A stretch of DNA of 64,000 bases from Stutzerimonas stutzeri (GTDB taxonomy: Bacteria; Pseudomonadota; Gammaproteobacteria; Pseudomonadales; Pseudomonadaceae), in NCBI RefSeq assembly GCF_000952685.1, contig NZ_JYHV01000015.1:124001-188000 (forward strand), written 5' to 3'. Positions 1-8,910 of this stretch are shown here, one piece after another; positions within the stretch are counted from its first letter, which is position 1; the number at the start of each line of letters is the position of its first letter. Made by a program: the position numbers and the translations under genes. A model generated the notes under the pieces. That model made no database searches, had not been told where the DNA came from, and was given only the letters and a program-made list of their open reading frames with translations.

Positions 1-412
1 GCGGGTAATCCACACCCTTGACCTCCCGCGCCAGTGCGCGTGCGAACACGGCACCGATGACCAGGCCAAAGCCCCAGTTGATCCAGGAGCCGGCCAGTGC
101 AATCAGGGTGACCAATACCACGGCGCGGCCAGGTGTCTTGGCGGTTCGCGCCAAACCGGCGAGAAGACGATGAATCAAGGGCGCGCTGGCCAAGGCATGA
201 CCTGTGACCAGGATCAGGGCCATTTGCATGGCGAAGGTCAGCAGGTTCCAGAAGCCCGTACCCCAGTGCTTAGCCATGGCAGGCAAACCCTGACCGGTGA
301 CTAGCATGCTGGCGGCGAGCACGATGAGGCTGAGCAGAATGGCGAATACGAACGGTGAGGGAAGATAGCGCTGAACCAGTTTCACGCTCATTGCTGTGAT
401 GGTGTGAAGCAT
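1..412 (-). CDS. atoE: Short-chain fatty acid permease AtoE, N-terminal part (cut by window edge)
   Basis: Reading leftwards from an ATG at 412 gives an open frame that runs off the window, with hydrophobic segments near residues 18-38 and 60-80 and the stretch GSWINWGFGLVIGAVFARALA. This resembles the start of the AtoE short-chain fatty acid/acetoacetate transporter family of the inner membrane. An in-frame ATG at 391 (MSVKLVQRYLPSPF) is an equally good start. It is the last visible gene of the leftward cluster dhcA-dhcB-atoB-atoE, 163 bases after atoB, an order I also recall for P. aeruginosa PA1999-PA2002. Its likely role is uptake of acetoacetate or butyrate for the enzymes upstream. The C-terminus cannot be judged. 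Confidence 0.8.
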   Translation of the reverse strand, partial: MLHTITAMSVKLVQRYLPSPFVFAILLSLIVLAASMLVTGQGLPAMAKHWGTGFWNLLTFAMQMALILVTGHALASAPLIHRLLAGLARTAKTPGRAVVLVTLIALAGSWINWGFGLVIGAVFARALAREVKGVDYP

Positions 413-575
413 CGTTGGATCCTGTTTGTTTTTCTTTTGGATATCGCCGGCCGCAGGAGTAACGCGGCAGCCTGGCGGCGCTTGCTGAAGCGAGTTGCTG
501 TAACTACCGCTGCCCGGACGTCTACGCGACCGAACAGCGGGGATGAAGGCCTGCTTGAATCTGAACCGCGCCGCT

Positions 576-1757
576 TCAGCTCCGTTCCAGCGCCAACGCA
601 ACGCCCTGGCCACCGCCGATGCACAGCGTGGCGAGGCCCTTCTTGGCGTCGCGGCGCATCATCTCGTGCAGCAAGGTGACCAACACGCGGCAGCCCGATG
701 CACCGATGGGGTGCCCCAGAGCGATCGCGCCGCCATTGACGTTGACCTTGCTCGCATCCCAGCCCAGCTCCTGGCCCACCGACAGCGCCTGGGCGGCGAA
801 GGCTTCGTTGGCTTCGATCAGGTCCAGTTCGTCCAACGACCAGCCGGCCTTGTCCAGGCAGCGACGGGTCGCCGATACCGGCGCGATGCCCATGATGGCC
901 GGGTCGACGCCAGCGTTGGCGTAGGCCTTGATTCGCGCCAGCACTGGCAGGCCGAGCGCCTTGGCTTTGTCGGCACTCATCAGCAGCACCGCGGCGGCGC
1001 CATCGTTAAGGCTGGAGGCATTGCCGGCGGTGACCGAGCCATCCTTCTTGAATGCCGGTTTGAGTTTCGCCAGGGCGTCGGTGGTGGTCCCGGCACGTGG
1101 CTGCTCGTCGGTGTCGAAGCGCAGGGGCTCGCCTTTGCGCTGCGGAATCTCGATATGCGTGATTTCGTCCTTGAAACGCCCGGCCTCGATGGCGGCCACG
1201 GCCTTTTGCTGCGAGGATGCGGCAAAGGCATCCTGGGCTTCGCGGCTGATCTGGTACTTGTCGACCAAGTTCTCGGCGGTGATGCCCATGTGGAAGTCGT
1301 TGAAGGCATCCCAGAGGCCGTCGCTGATCATCGAGTCGACCAACTCAGCATGGCCCATGCGCAAGCCGGTGCGGGCTTTCGGCAGGACGTAGGGCGCCAG
1401 GCTCATGTTCTCCTGGCCGCCAGCGATGATCACCTCGGCGTCGCCGCAACGGATGGCCTGGGTGGCCAGATGCAGCGCCTTGAGGCCGGAACCGCAAACC
1501 TTGTTCAGCGTGAAGGACGGCACGGCGTGAGGCAGGCCGGCTTTGATCGAAGCCTGACGAGCGGGGTTCTGACCGGAACCAGCCGTCAATACCTGGCCAA
1601 GGATGACTTCATCGACGTCGGCGGGATTCAGTCCGGTCTGTTCGAGCAGACGCTTGATCACGGCCGCGCCCAGATCCGGCGCGGCGATGTTGGCCAATGC
1701 GCCCTGGAACGAGCCGATGGCGGTACGGGTGGCGGCAACGATAACGACGTCTTGCAT
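576..1757 (-). CDS. atoB: Acetyl-CoA acetyltransferase (thiolase)
   Basis: This 393-residue protein is a full-length thiolase. It would split acetoacetyl-CoA with CoA into two acetyl-CoA in the cytoplasm, the last step of ketone-body use. Visible family features are the nucleophilic cysteine in NKVCGSG (C88), the NEAFAAQ motif, the [14 protein letters not shown] block with H349, and the C-terminal CIGGGQG cysteine (C379). The length is standard. It follows dhcB on the same strand after a 76-base gap that holds a terminator-like hairpin, so its transcription may be partly uncoupled from the CoA-transferase genes. A degradative AtoB role fits better than PHB synthesis because of the CoA-transferase and permease neighbours. 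Confidence 0.93.
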   Translation of the reverse strand: MQDVVIVAATRTAIGSFQGALANIAAPDLGAAVIKRLLEQTGLNPADVDEVILGQVLTAGSGQNPARQASIKAGLPHAVPSFTLNKVCGSGLKALHLATQAIRCGDAEVIIAGGQENMSLAPYVLPKARTGLRMGHAELVDSMISDGLWDAFNDFHMGITAENLVDKYQISREAQDAFAASSQQKAVAAIEAGRFKDEITHIEIPQRKGEPLRFDTDEQPRAGTTTDALAKLKPAFKKDGSVTAGNASSLNDGAAAVLLMSADKAKALGLPVLARIKAYANAGVDPAIMGIAPVSATRRCLDKAGWSLDELDLIEANEAFAAQALSVGQELGWDASKVNVNGGAIALGHPIGASGCRVLVTLLHEMMRRDAKKGLATLCIGGGQGVALALERS

Positions 1758-1786
1758 GGCGTTTTTCCTCTCATCTTATAAACGGG

Positions 1787-1822
1787 AAAAGCCTCGCATG
1801 ATTTCTCATCGCGAGGCCTTTA
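1787..1822 (-). terminator. Terminator-like hairpin inside the dhc-ato operon
   Basis: On the minus strand, arms GCCTCGC and GCGAGGC (1811-1817 and 1791-1797) flank a 13-base loop and are followed by CTTTTC, which looks like a weak intrinsic terminator. It sits between dhcB and atoB, so it may attenuate read-through or protect an mRNA end instead of ending the operon. Confidence 0.45.
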
Positions 1823-1833
1823 TCGGCACTGGA

Positions 1834-2493
1834 TCAGCCGAAGGTCATTTCCGGCACATGGTCCGGTACCACCAATTCGCCGACGGTCTTTGCGATGATT
1901 TCCTCGACGCTCACGCCCGGTGCGCGTTCCTTGAGGACGAAGGCACCGTTCTCGATCTCAAGATAGGCCAGATCGGTCAGTACGCGCTTGATGCAGCCCG
2001 CCCCGGTCAGCGGCAGGGTGCACTTGGGCAGCAGCTTGGACTCGCCGTCCTTGGAGGCGTGCGTCATCAGCACGATGATGTTCTCGGCACCGGCGACCAG
2101 ATCCATCGCGCCGCCCATACCTTTGACCAGTTTGCCAGGGATCATCCAGGAGGCGATGTTGCCTTGTACGTCGACCTCGAACGCACCGAGCACGGTGAGA
2201 TCGATATGCCCGCCGCGGATCATCGCGAAGGATTCCGCTGAGTTGAAGATAGAGGCGCCGATGCGCGCGGTGACGGTCTGCTTGCCGGCATTGATCATGT
2301 CGGCGTCGAGCTCTTCTTCGGTGGGGAAGGGGCCCATGCCGAGCAGGCCGTTTTCCGACTGCAGCATTACTTCCATGCCCTCGGGCACGTAGTTGGCGAC
2401 CAGGGTCGGGATACCGATGCCGAGGTTCACGTAGTAGCCGTCCTGCAGTTCGCGGGCGACGCGCTGGGCCATTTGTTCGCGGGAAAGTGCCAT
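1834..2493 (-). CDS. dhcB: 3-oxoacid CoA-transferase subunit B
   Basis: This 219-residue protein is the beta subunit of a family I CoA-transferase (SCOT/AtoDA type). The motif [11 protein letters not shown] carries the glutamate (E47) expected to form the glutamyl-CoA thioester, and VNLGIGIPT is the usual N-terminal block. Together with the subunit A encoded just upstream it would move CoA onto acetoacetate or a related 3-oxoacid such as dehydrocarnitine. The dhc name rests on the P. aeruginosa gene order recalled (LysR, dhcA, dhcB, atoB, atoE); ScoB or AtoA are possible alternatives. A second subunit B copy is at 58619-59245. Confidence 0.85.
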   Translation of the reverse strand: MALSREQMAQRVARELQDGYYVNLGIGIPTLVANYVPEGMEVMLQSENGLLGMGPFPTEEELDADMINAGKQTVTARIGASIFNSAESFAMIRGGHIDLTVLGAFEVDVQGNIASWMIPGKLVKGMGGAMDLVAGAENIIVLMTHASKDGESKLLPKCTLPLTGAGCIKRVLTDLAYLEIENGAFVLKERAPGVSVEEIIAKTVGELVVPDHVPEMTFG

Positions 2494-2529
2494 GGTCTTG
2501 ATCTCTTATTCTTTCAACCAGTATGGGGA

Positions 2530-3228
2530 TCAGCTGCGGACAGTGCGCTTCTCGATGCGCTTCTCGAAGGTCCCGCAGATGATGCGGTCGACGTAGATGC
2601 CGGGCGTATGGATCTGAGTGGGGTCGATCTCGCCGGGCTCGACGATTTCCTCGACTTCGACCACGGTGATCTTCGCGGCGGCGGCGGCCAGCGGGTTGAA
2701 GTTCTGCGCTGTGTGGCGGTAGATGACGTTGCCGTAGCGGTCGGCCTTCCAGCCCTTGACGATGGCGAAGTCTCCGGTGATGGCGTGTTCGAGGATGTGC
2801 GGGCGACCATTGAACTCGCGCACATCCTTGCCTTCGGCGATGGGGGTGCCGTAACCGGTCGCAGTATAGAAGGCCGGAATGCCAGCACCGCCCGCGCGCA
2901 TCTTCTCGGCGAGCGTGCCCTGAGGCGTCAGCTCGACTTCCAGCTCACCATTGAGCAGCTGCTTTTCGAACAAGGCGTTCTCGCCGACATAAGAGGCGAT
3001 CATCTTGCGGATCTGCCGGTCTTCCAGCAGCACGCCGAGGCCGAAACCATCGACACCGCAATTATTGGAGACCACTGTCAGGTCGCGAGTGCCTTTGCGC
3101 TTGATCTCGGCGATCAGGTTTTCTGGAATACCGCACAGGCCGAAACCGCCGGCCAGTACGGTCATGCCGTCCTGTAGACCGTCGAGGGCTTCGGCGTAGG
3201 AATTCACGCGCTTGTCGAAACCAGCCAT
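2530..3228 (-). CDS. dhcA: 3-oxoacid CoA-transferase subunit A
   Basis: This 232-residue protein is the alpha subunit of a family I CoA-transferase. It shows the glycine-rich [10 protein letters not shown] motif at residues 27-36, the [12 protein letters not shown] block and the typical ending [11 protein letters not shown]. It is the first gene of the leftward operon, 36 bases before dhcB, and faces the LysR gene at 3382 across a 153-base AT-rich region. The N-terminus MAGFDKRV resembles what I recall of DhcA from P. aeruginosa, needed there for carnitine-derived dehydrocarnitine, but acetoacetate is an equally plausible substrate from sequence alone. Confidence 0.86.
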   Translation of the reverse strand: MAGFDKRVNSYAEALDGLQDGMTVLAGGFGLCGIPENLIAEIKRKGTRDLTVVSNNCGVDGFGLGVLLEDRQIRKMIASYVGENALFEKQLLNGELEVELTPQGTLAEKMRAGGAGIPAFYTATGYGTPIAEGKDVREFNGRPHILEHAITGDFAIVKGWKADRYGNVIYRHTAQNFNPLAAAAAKITVVEVEEIVEPGEIDPTQIHTPGIYVDRIICGTFEKRIEKRTVRS

Positions 3229-3381
3229 AAACCATTCCTTCTTGTTGTTGGAGGACGTGAGAGTCGTTGCCGTCGAGTGTTCCTGCAGAGATGTGATTTG
3301 TTAAGTTGATTTTTAAGCGTTATTAATTGGAAAAACAGAATAATCTACGGCGTTGGTACGTCTATTCGCTCGGACACTTCC

Positions 3382-4281
3382 ATGACCGTCAAACAATTAC
3401 GCGCCTTTCTATCGGTGGCTCACACGCTTAGCTTCGCCCAGGCTTGCGAGCGCCTGCATCTCTCGCAATCGGCTCTGAGCCTGACCATCAAGGCGTTGGA
3501 GGATGGGCTCGGTGGCCGCTTGTTCAGCCGAACCACGAGGGCCGTCAGCCTCACGCCGGAGGGCGAAGCATTGTTGCCTCTAGCGCGACGGCTACTGGCC
3601 GACTGGGACAACGCCGAGGATGAGTTGCGCCAGCGCTTCACCTTGAAACAGGGCAGGGTGGCGCTGGCCTCGATGCCTTCGTTTGCCGGTAACCTGCTGC
3701 CAGCGGTGCTACGAACCTTTAGCGATCAATACCCCTCGATCAGCGTTACGGTGCATGACGTGATCAACGAACAGGTAATGGAAATGGTCCGCGATCGTCA
3801 GGTGGAGCTGGGCATCGCGTTCGAGCCTGAGCCGAGCGCACCTTTGACCTTCACGTCGCTATACACCGATCGATTCGTTGCCGTCGTGCCGGCGGAATCG
3901 TCGCTCGCGTCTCAGCCCGAGATCGCCTGGGACGCCTTGCTCGGATATCCCTTCATCACCTTGCAGCGGCCTTCCACCGTGCGCTTCATGCTCGAAGACC
4001 ACCTGCGCCAGCGCGGACGCCAGCTGCCGGTGCAGTTCGAGAGTCATCAGTTGGCCACGGTCGGCCGCATGGTCGCCAGCGGTCTGGGAGTCAGTGCCGT
4101 ACCGGCGCTGTGCCGTGCGCAAATGCTGGAACTCGGTGCGCGCTGCGTGGCGCTACGTGATCCGGTGATCGAAAAGCCGGTCGGTATTCTGACCAAGCCC
4201 GGCCACGAACTGTCGGTGGCGGCCCAGGCCATTGCCGATACCTTGCGCGCTGAACAGGGGTATCCAGGTCTTTTGCGCTGA
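3382..4281 (+). CDS. LysR-family regulator divergent from dhcAB-atoBE (DhcR-like)
   Basis: This 299-residue protein starts with a LysR winged helix-turn-helix (MTVKQLRAFLSVAHTLSFAQ, recognition region SQSALSLTIKALE) followed by a periplasmic-binding-protein-like effector domain. It is transcribed away from the dhcA operon with a 153-base shared intergenic region, the usual arrangement for a LysR activator and its target. By position it matches DhcR of P. aeruginosa (PA1998). The effector is not visible from sequence; a CoA-transferase substrate is the natural guess. Confidence 0.88.
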   Translation: MTVKQLRAFLSVAHTLSFAQACERLHLSQSALSLTIKALEDGLGGRLFSRTTRAVSLTPEGEALLPLARRLLADWDNAEDELRQRFTLKQGRVALASMPSFAGNLLPAVLRTFSDQYPSISVTVHDVINEQVMEMVRDRQVELGIAFEPEPSAPLTFTSLYTDRFVAVVPAESSLASQPEIAWDALLGYPFITLQRPSTVRFMLEDHLRQRGRQLPVQFESHQLATVGRMVASGLGVSAVPALCRAQMLELGARCVALRDPVIEKPVGILTKPGHELSVAAQAIADTLRAEQGYPGLLR

Positions 4282-4356
4282 AGAGATCAAAGCTGCGGAA
4301 ATCGCGGTTTGCGGCGCCTGCGCAAGCACGCTGAGGCGGGGCCGCCAATGGCCACG

Positions 4357-5616
4357 CTATCGAGCGTCGCGTGGCGATTTGCCGAGCAGCAGTTGCAAAT
4401 CGATTCGTTCGGCCATCGCCTGATTGCCGATATCGCCGGGATGAAGCCTGTCGCCCGAGTCGTACCGCGCGAGAAGCCGTGTCGGGTGAGTGGGGTCACG
4501 TAGCCAGGCATCGAAGTCCAGCACCGCATCGAAACTGCCACTGGTGCGAATCCACTCATTGACCTGCTGACGCAGACGCTCTTTCTCCGGTGAGTAATAG
4601 TGGTGGATGGGGGAGTCCGGTAGCGCACCTTCGAATGGCAGCAGCGTCCCCGCGACGATGCGAACGTTGCGAAGATGCGCTTGCGTGATCAACTGCCGAT
4701 AACCGGCTATCAACGCTTCGAAGCTGGGCGCGGGCGCATCCGGCGCGAAGGTGCTGCCAGGCCAGGCGATATCGTTTATTCCCAGCAACACCACGGCCGT
4801 TTCGATATGCGGCTTACTCAGGACGTCGCGTTCGAAGCGCGCCAGCGCGTTGTCACCCATCCCATCTTCGAGCAGACGTGCCCCGGAGATACCGGCGTTC
4901 AGCACGGCGATGCCGTCGTTGGCCACACGCTCCGCGAAAAAGTCCGGCCACCGCTTGAATGCATCCGGACTGGCCCCGTTGCCATCGGTGATGGAGTCGC
5001 CCAACACCGCAATCGTACGAACTGGGGACGGGGTTTCGAGCAACACATCCGTGACCAGCAGCCCAGACGTAAATGTCGAGTCGTATGGCAGATCCGTTGC
5101 CTGGACGCGATCGCCCGGAGCGAGGTAGGCGGTCTGTCTGGCATCCCAGTGCATCGTGGCTGGGGGCGTTGGTTCCGGCAGGTACAAGCTGATCGAGATT
5201 CGGGTTAACGCCGGTACGGCAAGCTCGACAGGGTCACTGGTCCAATTTGCGCCAGGCGGCAGCGTCACTGCGCTGTGGCCGGCGAAGGTCAGCGCCCGCG
5301 CAGAATTGGGACTTACGCGGGCACCCTCTACTGTCAGCGCCACGGATGCCGCGCCGATGGTCAGCGGTACCGTGCCGTACCGGTTCGAAAGCACGACCCG
5401 GACCCGATTGCCGCCCGTACTGACACGAACGATCTGGCGAATGGTCTGTTTGTCGAGTGTGGCCGGCAATCCAGTCGGCAGAGGGATACTGGAGCGCCAT
5501 ATCGGCTGCGGCGCGGCGGTCCAGGTGCTGTACCAGGTTGCGTTGGCGTCTGCCGCGGTGATGCAAAGCAGGCCGAGCGACATTACAGCGGATGAAAGAA
5601 GCGTCTGTGTCTTCAC
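4357..5616 (-). CDS. Secreted SGNH/GDSL-family esterase
   Basis: This 419-residue protein begins with a Sec signal peptide (MKTQTLLSSAVMSLGLL, likely cleavage near ADANA-TWYS) and carries all SGNH blocks: GDS at 206-208 with catalytic S208, block II glycine in NAGISG (G242), GIND at 279-282, and D389-R-L-H392. A beta-rich N-terminal region of about 190 residues precedes the hydrolase fold, an architecture known from secreted carbohydrate esterases and lipases of this superfamily. It probably acts in the periplasm or outside on an acyl or acetyl ester; the substrate is unknown. It is monocistronic, converges with the dhcA-linked LysR gene and diverges from another LysR gene at 5719. Confidence 0.82.
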   Translation of the reverse strand: MKTQTLLSSAVMSLGLLCITAADANATWYSTWTAAPQPIWRSSIPLPTGLPATLDKQTIRQIVRVSTGGNRVRVVLSNRYGTVPLTIGAASVALTVEGARVSPNSARALTFAGHSAVTLPPGANWTSDPVELAVPALTRISISLYLPEPTPPATMHWDARQTAYLAPGDRVQATDLPYDSTFTSGLLVTDVLLETPSPVRTIAVLGDSITDGNGASPDAFKRWPDFFAERVANDGIAVLNAGISGARLLEDGMGDNALARFERDVLSKPHIETAVVLLGINDIAWPGSTFAPDAPAPSFEALIAGYRQLITQAHLRNVRIVAGTLLPFEGALPDSPIHHYYSPEKERLRQQVNEWIRTSGSFDAVLDFDAWLRDPTHPTRLLARYDSGDRLHPGDIGNQAMAERIDLQLLLGKSPRDAR

Positions 5617-5718
5617 TGGGTGACTCCGAGACAGGGATAAGTCCGGTCAGGTTGGGTTATTCCGATTGGCTACGGTAGAGCGCAGAATGGCATGCCGATC
5701 ATTCGAAAATGGAATGCC

Positions 5719-6627
5719 ATGAACACGCTAGGCGCAATGCATCAGTTCGTTCGGGCCGTGGAGCTGGGCAGTCTTTCAGCGGCGGCGCGTGAGCTCGGGA
5801 CGACCCAGCCGACCGTCAGCAAGACGGTGGCGGCGCTTGAAAGGCATCTAGGTACACGCCTGCTGAATCGCACTACCACCCACCTTGTGCCCACTGAGGC
5901 GGGTAAGCGCTTCTACGAACGAGCCAGACGCGTGCTCGACGAATACAACGAGGCAGTGGCGGAGGTAAGGGGGCAGACTGAGCGGCCGGAAGGTCATCTG
6001 CGCGTCAATGTGCCCGTCAGTCTGGGTGTGCTCCGTCTGAATGCGCTGATGGTGGAGTTCATGCGGCGCTATCCGGCAATCGATGTCGAGTTGAGCTTCA
6101 ATGACCGTTTCGTCGATCTAACCGAGGAATCCATCGATGTTGCGTTGCGCCTGGGCGGCGACCTTCCGCTCGATGCAGTGGCGCGCCGGGTGGCAACGTC
6201 ACCGAGGTATCTGGTGGTCGCGCCGGAGCTTCTCGAAACGGCCGCCGACATACAGCGGCCCGAGGATATTCTCGCGCTACCCTATCTCCGGTTCGCCTGG
6301 CTGGCGGCGGGCGAAACGCTGGAGCTGACGCACGAAAATGGAGCGACGGCTCGCATCACCCCGCAGAGCCGCTATACGGCGAATAGCTCATTGGCGATTC
6401 GTGAAAGCCTGTTGCTCGGTGCCGGGGTCGGCTTCGCGCCGGCCTGGCTGGTGGGTGATCTGATCGAGTCGGGCGCGCTGGTACGGATGCTTCCCCAGTG
6501 GCGAGGGCAAATCCATGAGGCATTTCTGATCTATCCCCAGCGACGCTATCAGCCCTTGCGGGCGCGTCTGTTGCTGGAGTTTCTTGAGCAGCGCGTACCG
6601 CTTCTGCCTGGCTTCGAGCGGGTTTAG
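5719..6627 (+). CDS. LysR-family transcriptional regulator
   Basis: This 302-residue LysR protein has an N-terminal helix-turn-helix (MHQFVRAVELGSLSAAAREL, with TQPTVSKTVAALE) and a substrate-binding domain of the subgroup typified by RLNALMVEFMRRYPAIDVEL. I chose the ATG at 5719 because the frame before it (from 5692) has no LysR homology. It is divergent from the GDSL esterase and may control it, but these regulators also often act on distant quinone or drug-related genes. Effector unknown. Confidence 0.87.
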   Translation: MNTLGAMHQFVRAVELGSLSAAARELGTTQPTVSKTVAALERHLGTRLLNRTTTHLVPTEAGKRFYERARRVLDEYNEAVAEVRGQTERPEGHLRVNVPVSLGVLRLNALMVEFMRRYPAIDVELSFNDRFVDLTEESIDVALRLGGDLPLDAVARRVATSPRYLVVAPELLETAADIQRPEDILALPYLRFAWLAAGETLELTHENGATARITPQSRYTANSSLAIRESLLLGAGVGFAPAWLVGDLIESGALVRMLPQWRGQIHEAFLIYPQRRYQPLRARLLLEFLEQRVPLLPGFERV

Positions 6628-6771
6628 TGGCGTGGCGGATGATTCGTCAGCGGAAGGGCACAAACGATCCTCTCGATACCCAGCCTGTGGCTAGAGAACC
6701 TCCTGTAATTTTCTTTTCTCCATGGGGCTGGTCATAATCCCGACTGAATTAGTCGGCTGTGGATATTTTTC

Positions 6772-8703
6772 ATGCATAAGGTTGGATCTTCAAATGCGCC
6801 GATAGACGTGCAGGATCGATACCGTCTGCTGATCGACGCAGTGACCGATTACGCCATTTACATGCTCGACCCCGATGGCAGAGTCGCCAGTTGGAACGCG
6901 GGTGCGAAGCGCTTCAAGGGGTACGAAGAGGCTGAAATCCTCGGCCAACACTTCTCCCGCTTCTACACCGACGACGATCGTGCTGCTGGAATGCCGCAGC
7001 GCACGCTGGATACCGCTACGGCCGAAGGGCGCTTTGAAGGGGAAGGCTGGCGCGTGCGCAAGGACGGTACGCGCTTCTGGTGTCATGTGGTGGTCGATCC
7101 GATCTGGTCGTCTACCGGTACTTTGCTCGGTTTTGCCAAGATCACCCGGGACCTGACCGAGCGCAAGCTGGCTGAGGAGTCGCTGAAACAGAGCGAACAG
7201 CAGTTCCGCTTGCTGGTTCAGAGCGTCACTGATTACGCCATCTACATGCTTGACCCGGAAGGGGTGGTGACCAACTGGAATCAGGGGGCTCAACGTATCA
7301 AGGGCTACCTGCCCGAGGAGATTATCGGTCGGCACTATTCGGTGTTCTTCACTGAGGAGGACCGACAAAACGGCGCCCCCCAGCGCGGCCTTGCAACCGC
7401 GCTGCAGGAGGGGCGGTTCGAGAGCCAGGGCTGGCGTGTGCGCAAGGACGGCTCGCGCTTTTTGGCCAACGTGGCGGTGGACCCGATCCGCAGCGATACC
7501 GGTACCCTGATTGGCTTCGCCAAGGTTACCCGCGATATCACCGAAAGCGTCGAGGCACAGCGCGAACTGGAGAAGGCGCGCGAGGCGCTGTTTCAATCAC
7601 AGAAGATGGAGTCGCTCGGCCGGCTTACCGGCGGCATCGCCCACGATTTCAACAACCTGCTTATGGCCGTTCTGGGAGGGCTGGAAATCGTGCGTCGACG
7701 GGTTGCGGATGACCCTACGATCGTCCCGTTGCTCGATAACACCATTCATGGCGCTCAGCGCGGCATCGCCTTGTCCCAGCGTATGTTGGCATTCGCGCGG
7801 CGCCAGGAACTGCACCTTGAAGCCGTTGAGGTGCCGGCTTTGGTGCAGGGTATGGCTGACCTGCTTCGGCAATCGCTCGGTCCGCGAATTCAAATCGAAA
7901 CCCGTTTCCCTCTCTCGCTCAAACCGGTGTTGGCGGATGTCAATCAGTTAGAAATGGCGCTGCTCAATCTGGCGGTCAACGCCCGGGACGCGATGCCGGA
8001 AGGCGGTACCGTTACGATTTCCGCGCGGGAGCACAGGCTCGATTCGACTGACGGGCCGTTAGCGTCGGGAAACTATCTATGCCTGGCTGTGACGGACGAG
8101 GGCGAAGGCATGGACGAGGCGACACTGGCGCAGGCGATGGAGCCTTTCTTCACCACCAAGGATGTCGGCAAGGGTACGGGGCTGGGTCTCTCGATTGTCC
8201 ACGGTCTTGCCGCGCAATCGGGTGGCCGGCTGGTGCTCGAGAGCAAGAAGGGCCGTGGCACCACTGCTGAGTTGTGGCTGCCGCTTGCGGCAAGCGCCGG
8301 TATGCCGCTTGAAGGAGCCGTACTTGACGTGTCTGAGCCACGGCGGCCTGTGGCGCTCAATGTTCTGGTGGTAGATGACGATCCACTGGTGCTGATGACG
8401 ACCGCCGCGATGCTCGAAGAGCTCGAATGCAATGTATACGAGGCGAGTTCAGCGGAGTTTGCTCTGGAAGTACTGGCGCAGCACGTCGTCGATCTGGTGC
8501 TGACCGACCAGACCATGCCTCAGATGACCGGATCACAATTGGCCGAAGTCATCAGGCAGCGGTATCCGGCGCTGCCGATAATTCTCGCCACCGGTTACGC
8601 CGACAACCTGAGCGGCCTGGCCGGTAGTCTTCCCCGACTCGACAAACCATTCAACCAGGACATGCTGGCGCAAAGCATCGCTTCGGCGATGAGCCAGATC
8701 TGA
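6772..8703 (+). CDS. Hybrid sensor histidine kinase with tandem PAS domains
   Basis: This 643-residue protein has no membrane segment and is probably a cytoplasmic sensor. Order: PAS 1 (about 18-130), PAS 2 (about 145-258), short coiled coil, HisKA with H291 in GGIAHDFNN, HATPase with N403 in NLAVNARDAM and G boxes TDEGEGMD and GKGTGLGL, then a receiver (about 528-640) with acidic D535-D537, phosphoacceptor D579 and K625. The two PAS units share long stretches such as DYAIYMLDP and GWRVRKDG, so one is a recent duplicate. The attached receiver implies either autoregulation or a phosphorelay. No response regulator gene adjoins it. Confidence 0.9.
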   Translation: MHKVGSSNAPIDVQDRYRLLIDAVTDYAIYMLDPDGRVASWNAGAKRFKGYEEAEILGQHFSRFYTDDDRAAGMPQRTLDTATAEGRFEGEGWRVRKDGTRFWCHVVVDPIWSSTGTLLGFAKITRDLTERKLAEESLKQSEQQFRLLVQSVTDYAIYMLDPEGVVTNWNQGAQRIKGYLPEEIIGRHYSVFFTEEDRQNGAPQRGLATALQEGRFESQGWRVRKDGSRFLANVAVDPIRSDTGTLIGFAKVTRDITESVEAQRELEKAREALFQSQKMESLGRLTGGIAHDFNNLLMAVLGGLEIVRRRVADDPTIVPLLDNTIHGAQRGIALSQRMLAFARRQELHLEAVEVPALVQGMADLLRQSLGPRIQIETRFPLSLKPVLADVNQLEMALLNLAVNARDAMPEGGTVTISAREHRLDSTDGPLASGNYLCLAVTDEGEGMDEATLAQAMEPFFTTKDVGKGTGLGLSIVHGLAAQSGGRLVLESKKGRGTTAELWLPLAASAGMPLEGAVLDVSEPRRPVALNVLVVDDDPLVLMTTAAMLEELECNVYEASSAEFALEVLAQHVVDLVLTDQTMPQMTGSQLAEVIRQRYPALPIILATGYADNLSGLAGSLPRLDKPFNQDMLAQSIASAMSQI

Positions 8704-8764
8704 CGCCATCCCATCGAACCAGACCTATCGGGGCTCGTTCTGCGGCGCGTCAAGGCACTCTGAT

Positions 8765-8794
8765 CTTCAACTTCAACTTCAACTTCAACTTCAG
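8765..8794. repeat. CTTCAA hexanucleotide tandem repeat
   Basis: Four perfect copies of CTTCAA plus a fifth imperfect copy (CTTCAG) lie just after the kinase stop codon and upstream of pcaR. The tract is in a noncoding gap, so copy number changes would not alter a protein. A hexamer of this kind is prone to slippage. Confidence 0.8.
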
Positions 8795-8849
8795 CTGGCA
8801 GCTGCCGTAACCCGGCCCGCTATGGCGGAGCGCTGATCTAGAGCTGATT

Positions 8850-8883
8850 TTGCGATTATCGATCAGCTGGACGATAATCGAAC
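8850..8883. promoter_or_regulatory. Paired PcaR operator boxes upstream of pcaR
   Basis: Two copies of the core CGATAATCG occur in opposite orientation: 8853-8861 (as CGATTATCG) and 8872-8880, with centres 19 bases apart. They match the 15-bp PcaR box known from P. putida (GTTCGATAATCGCAC). They end about 30 bases before the pcaR ATG, so I infer autoregulation of pcaR. Confidence 0.7.
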
Positions 8884-8910
8884 ACCGCATTCCGACAAGG
8901 CTGTCCGCCC

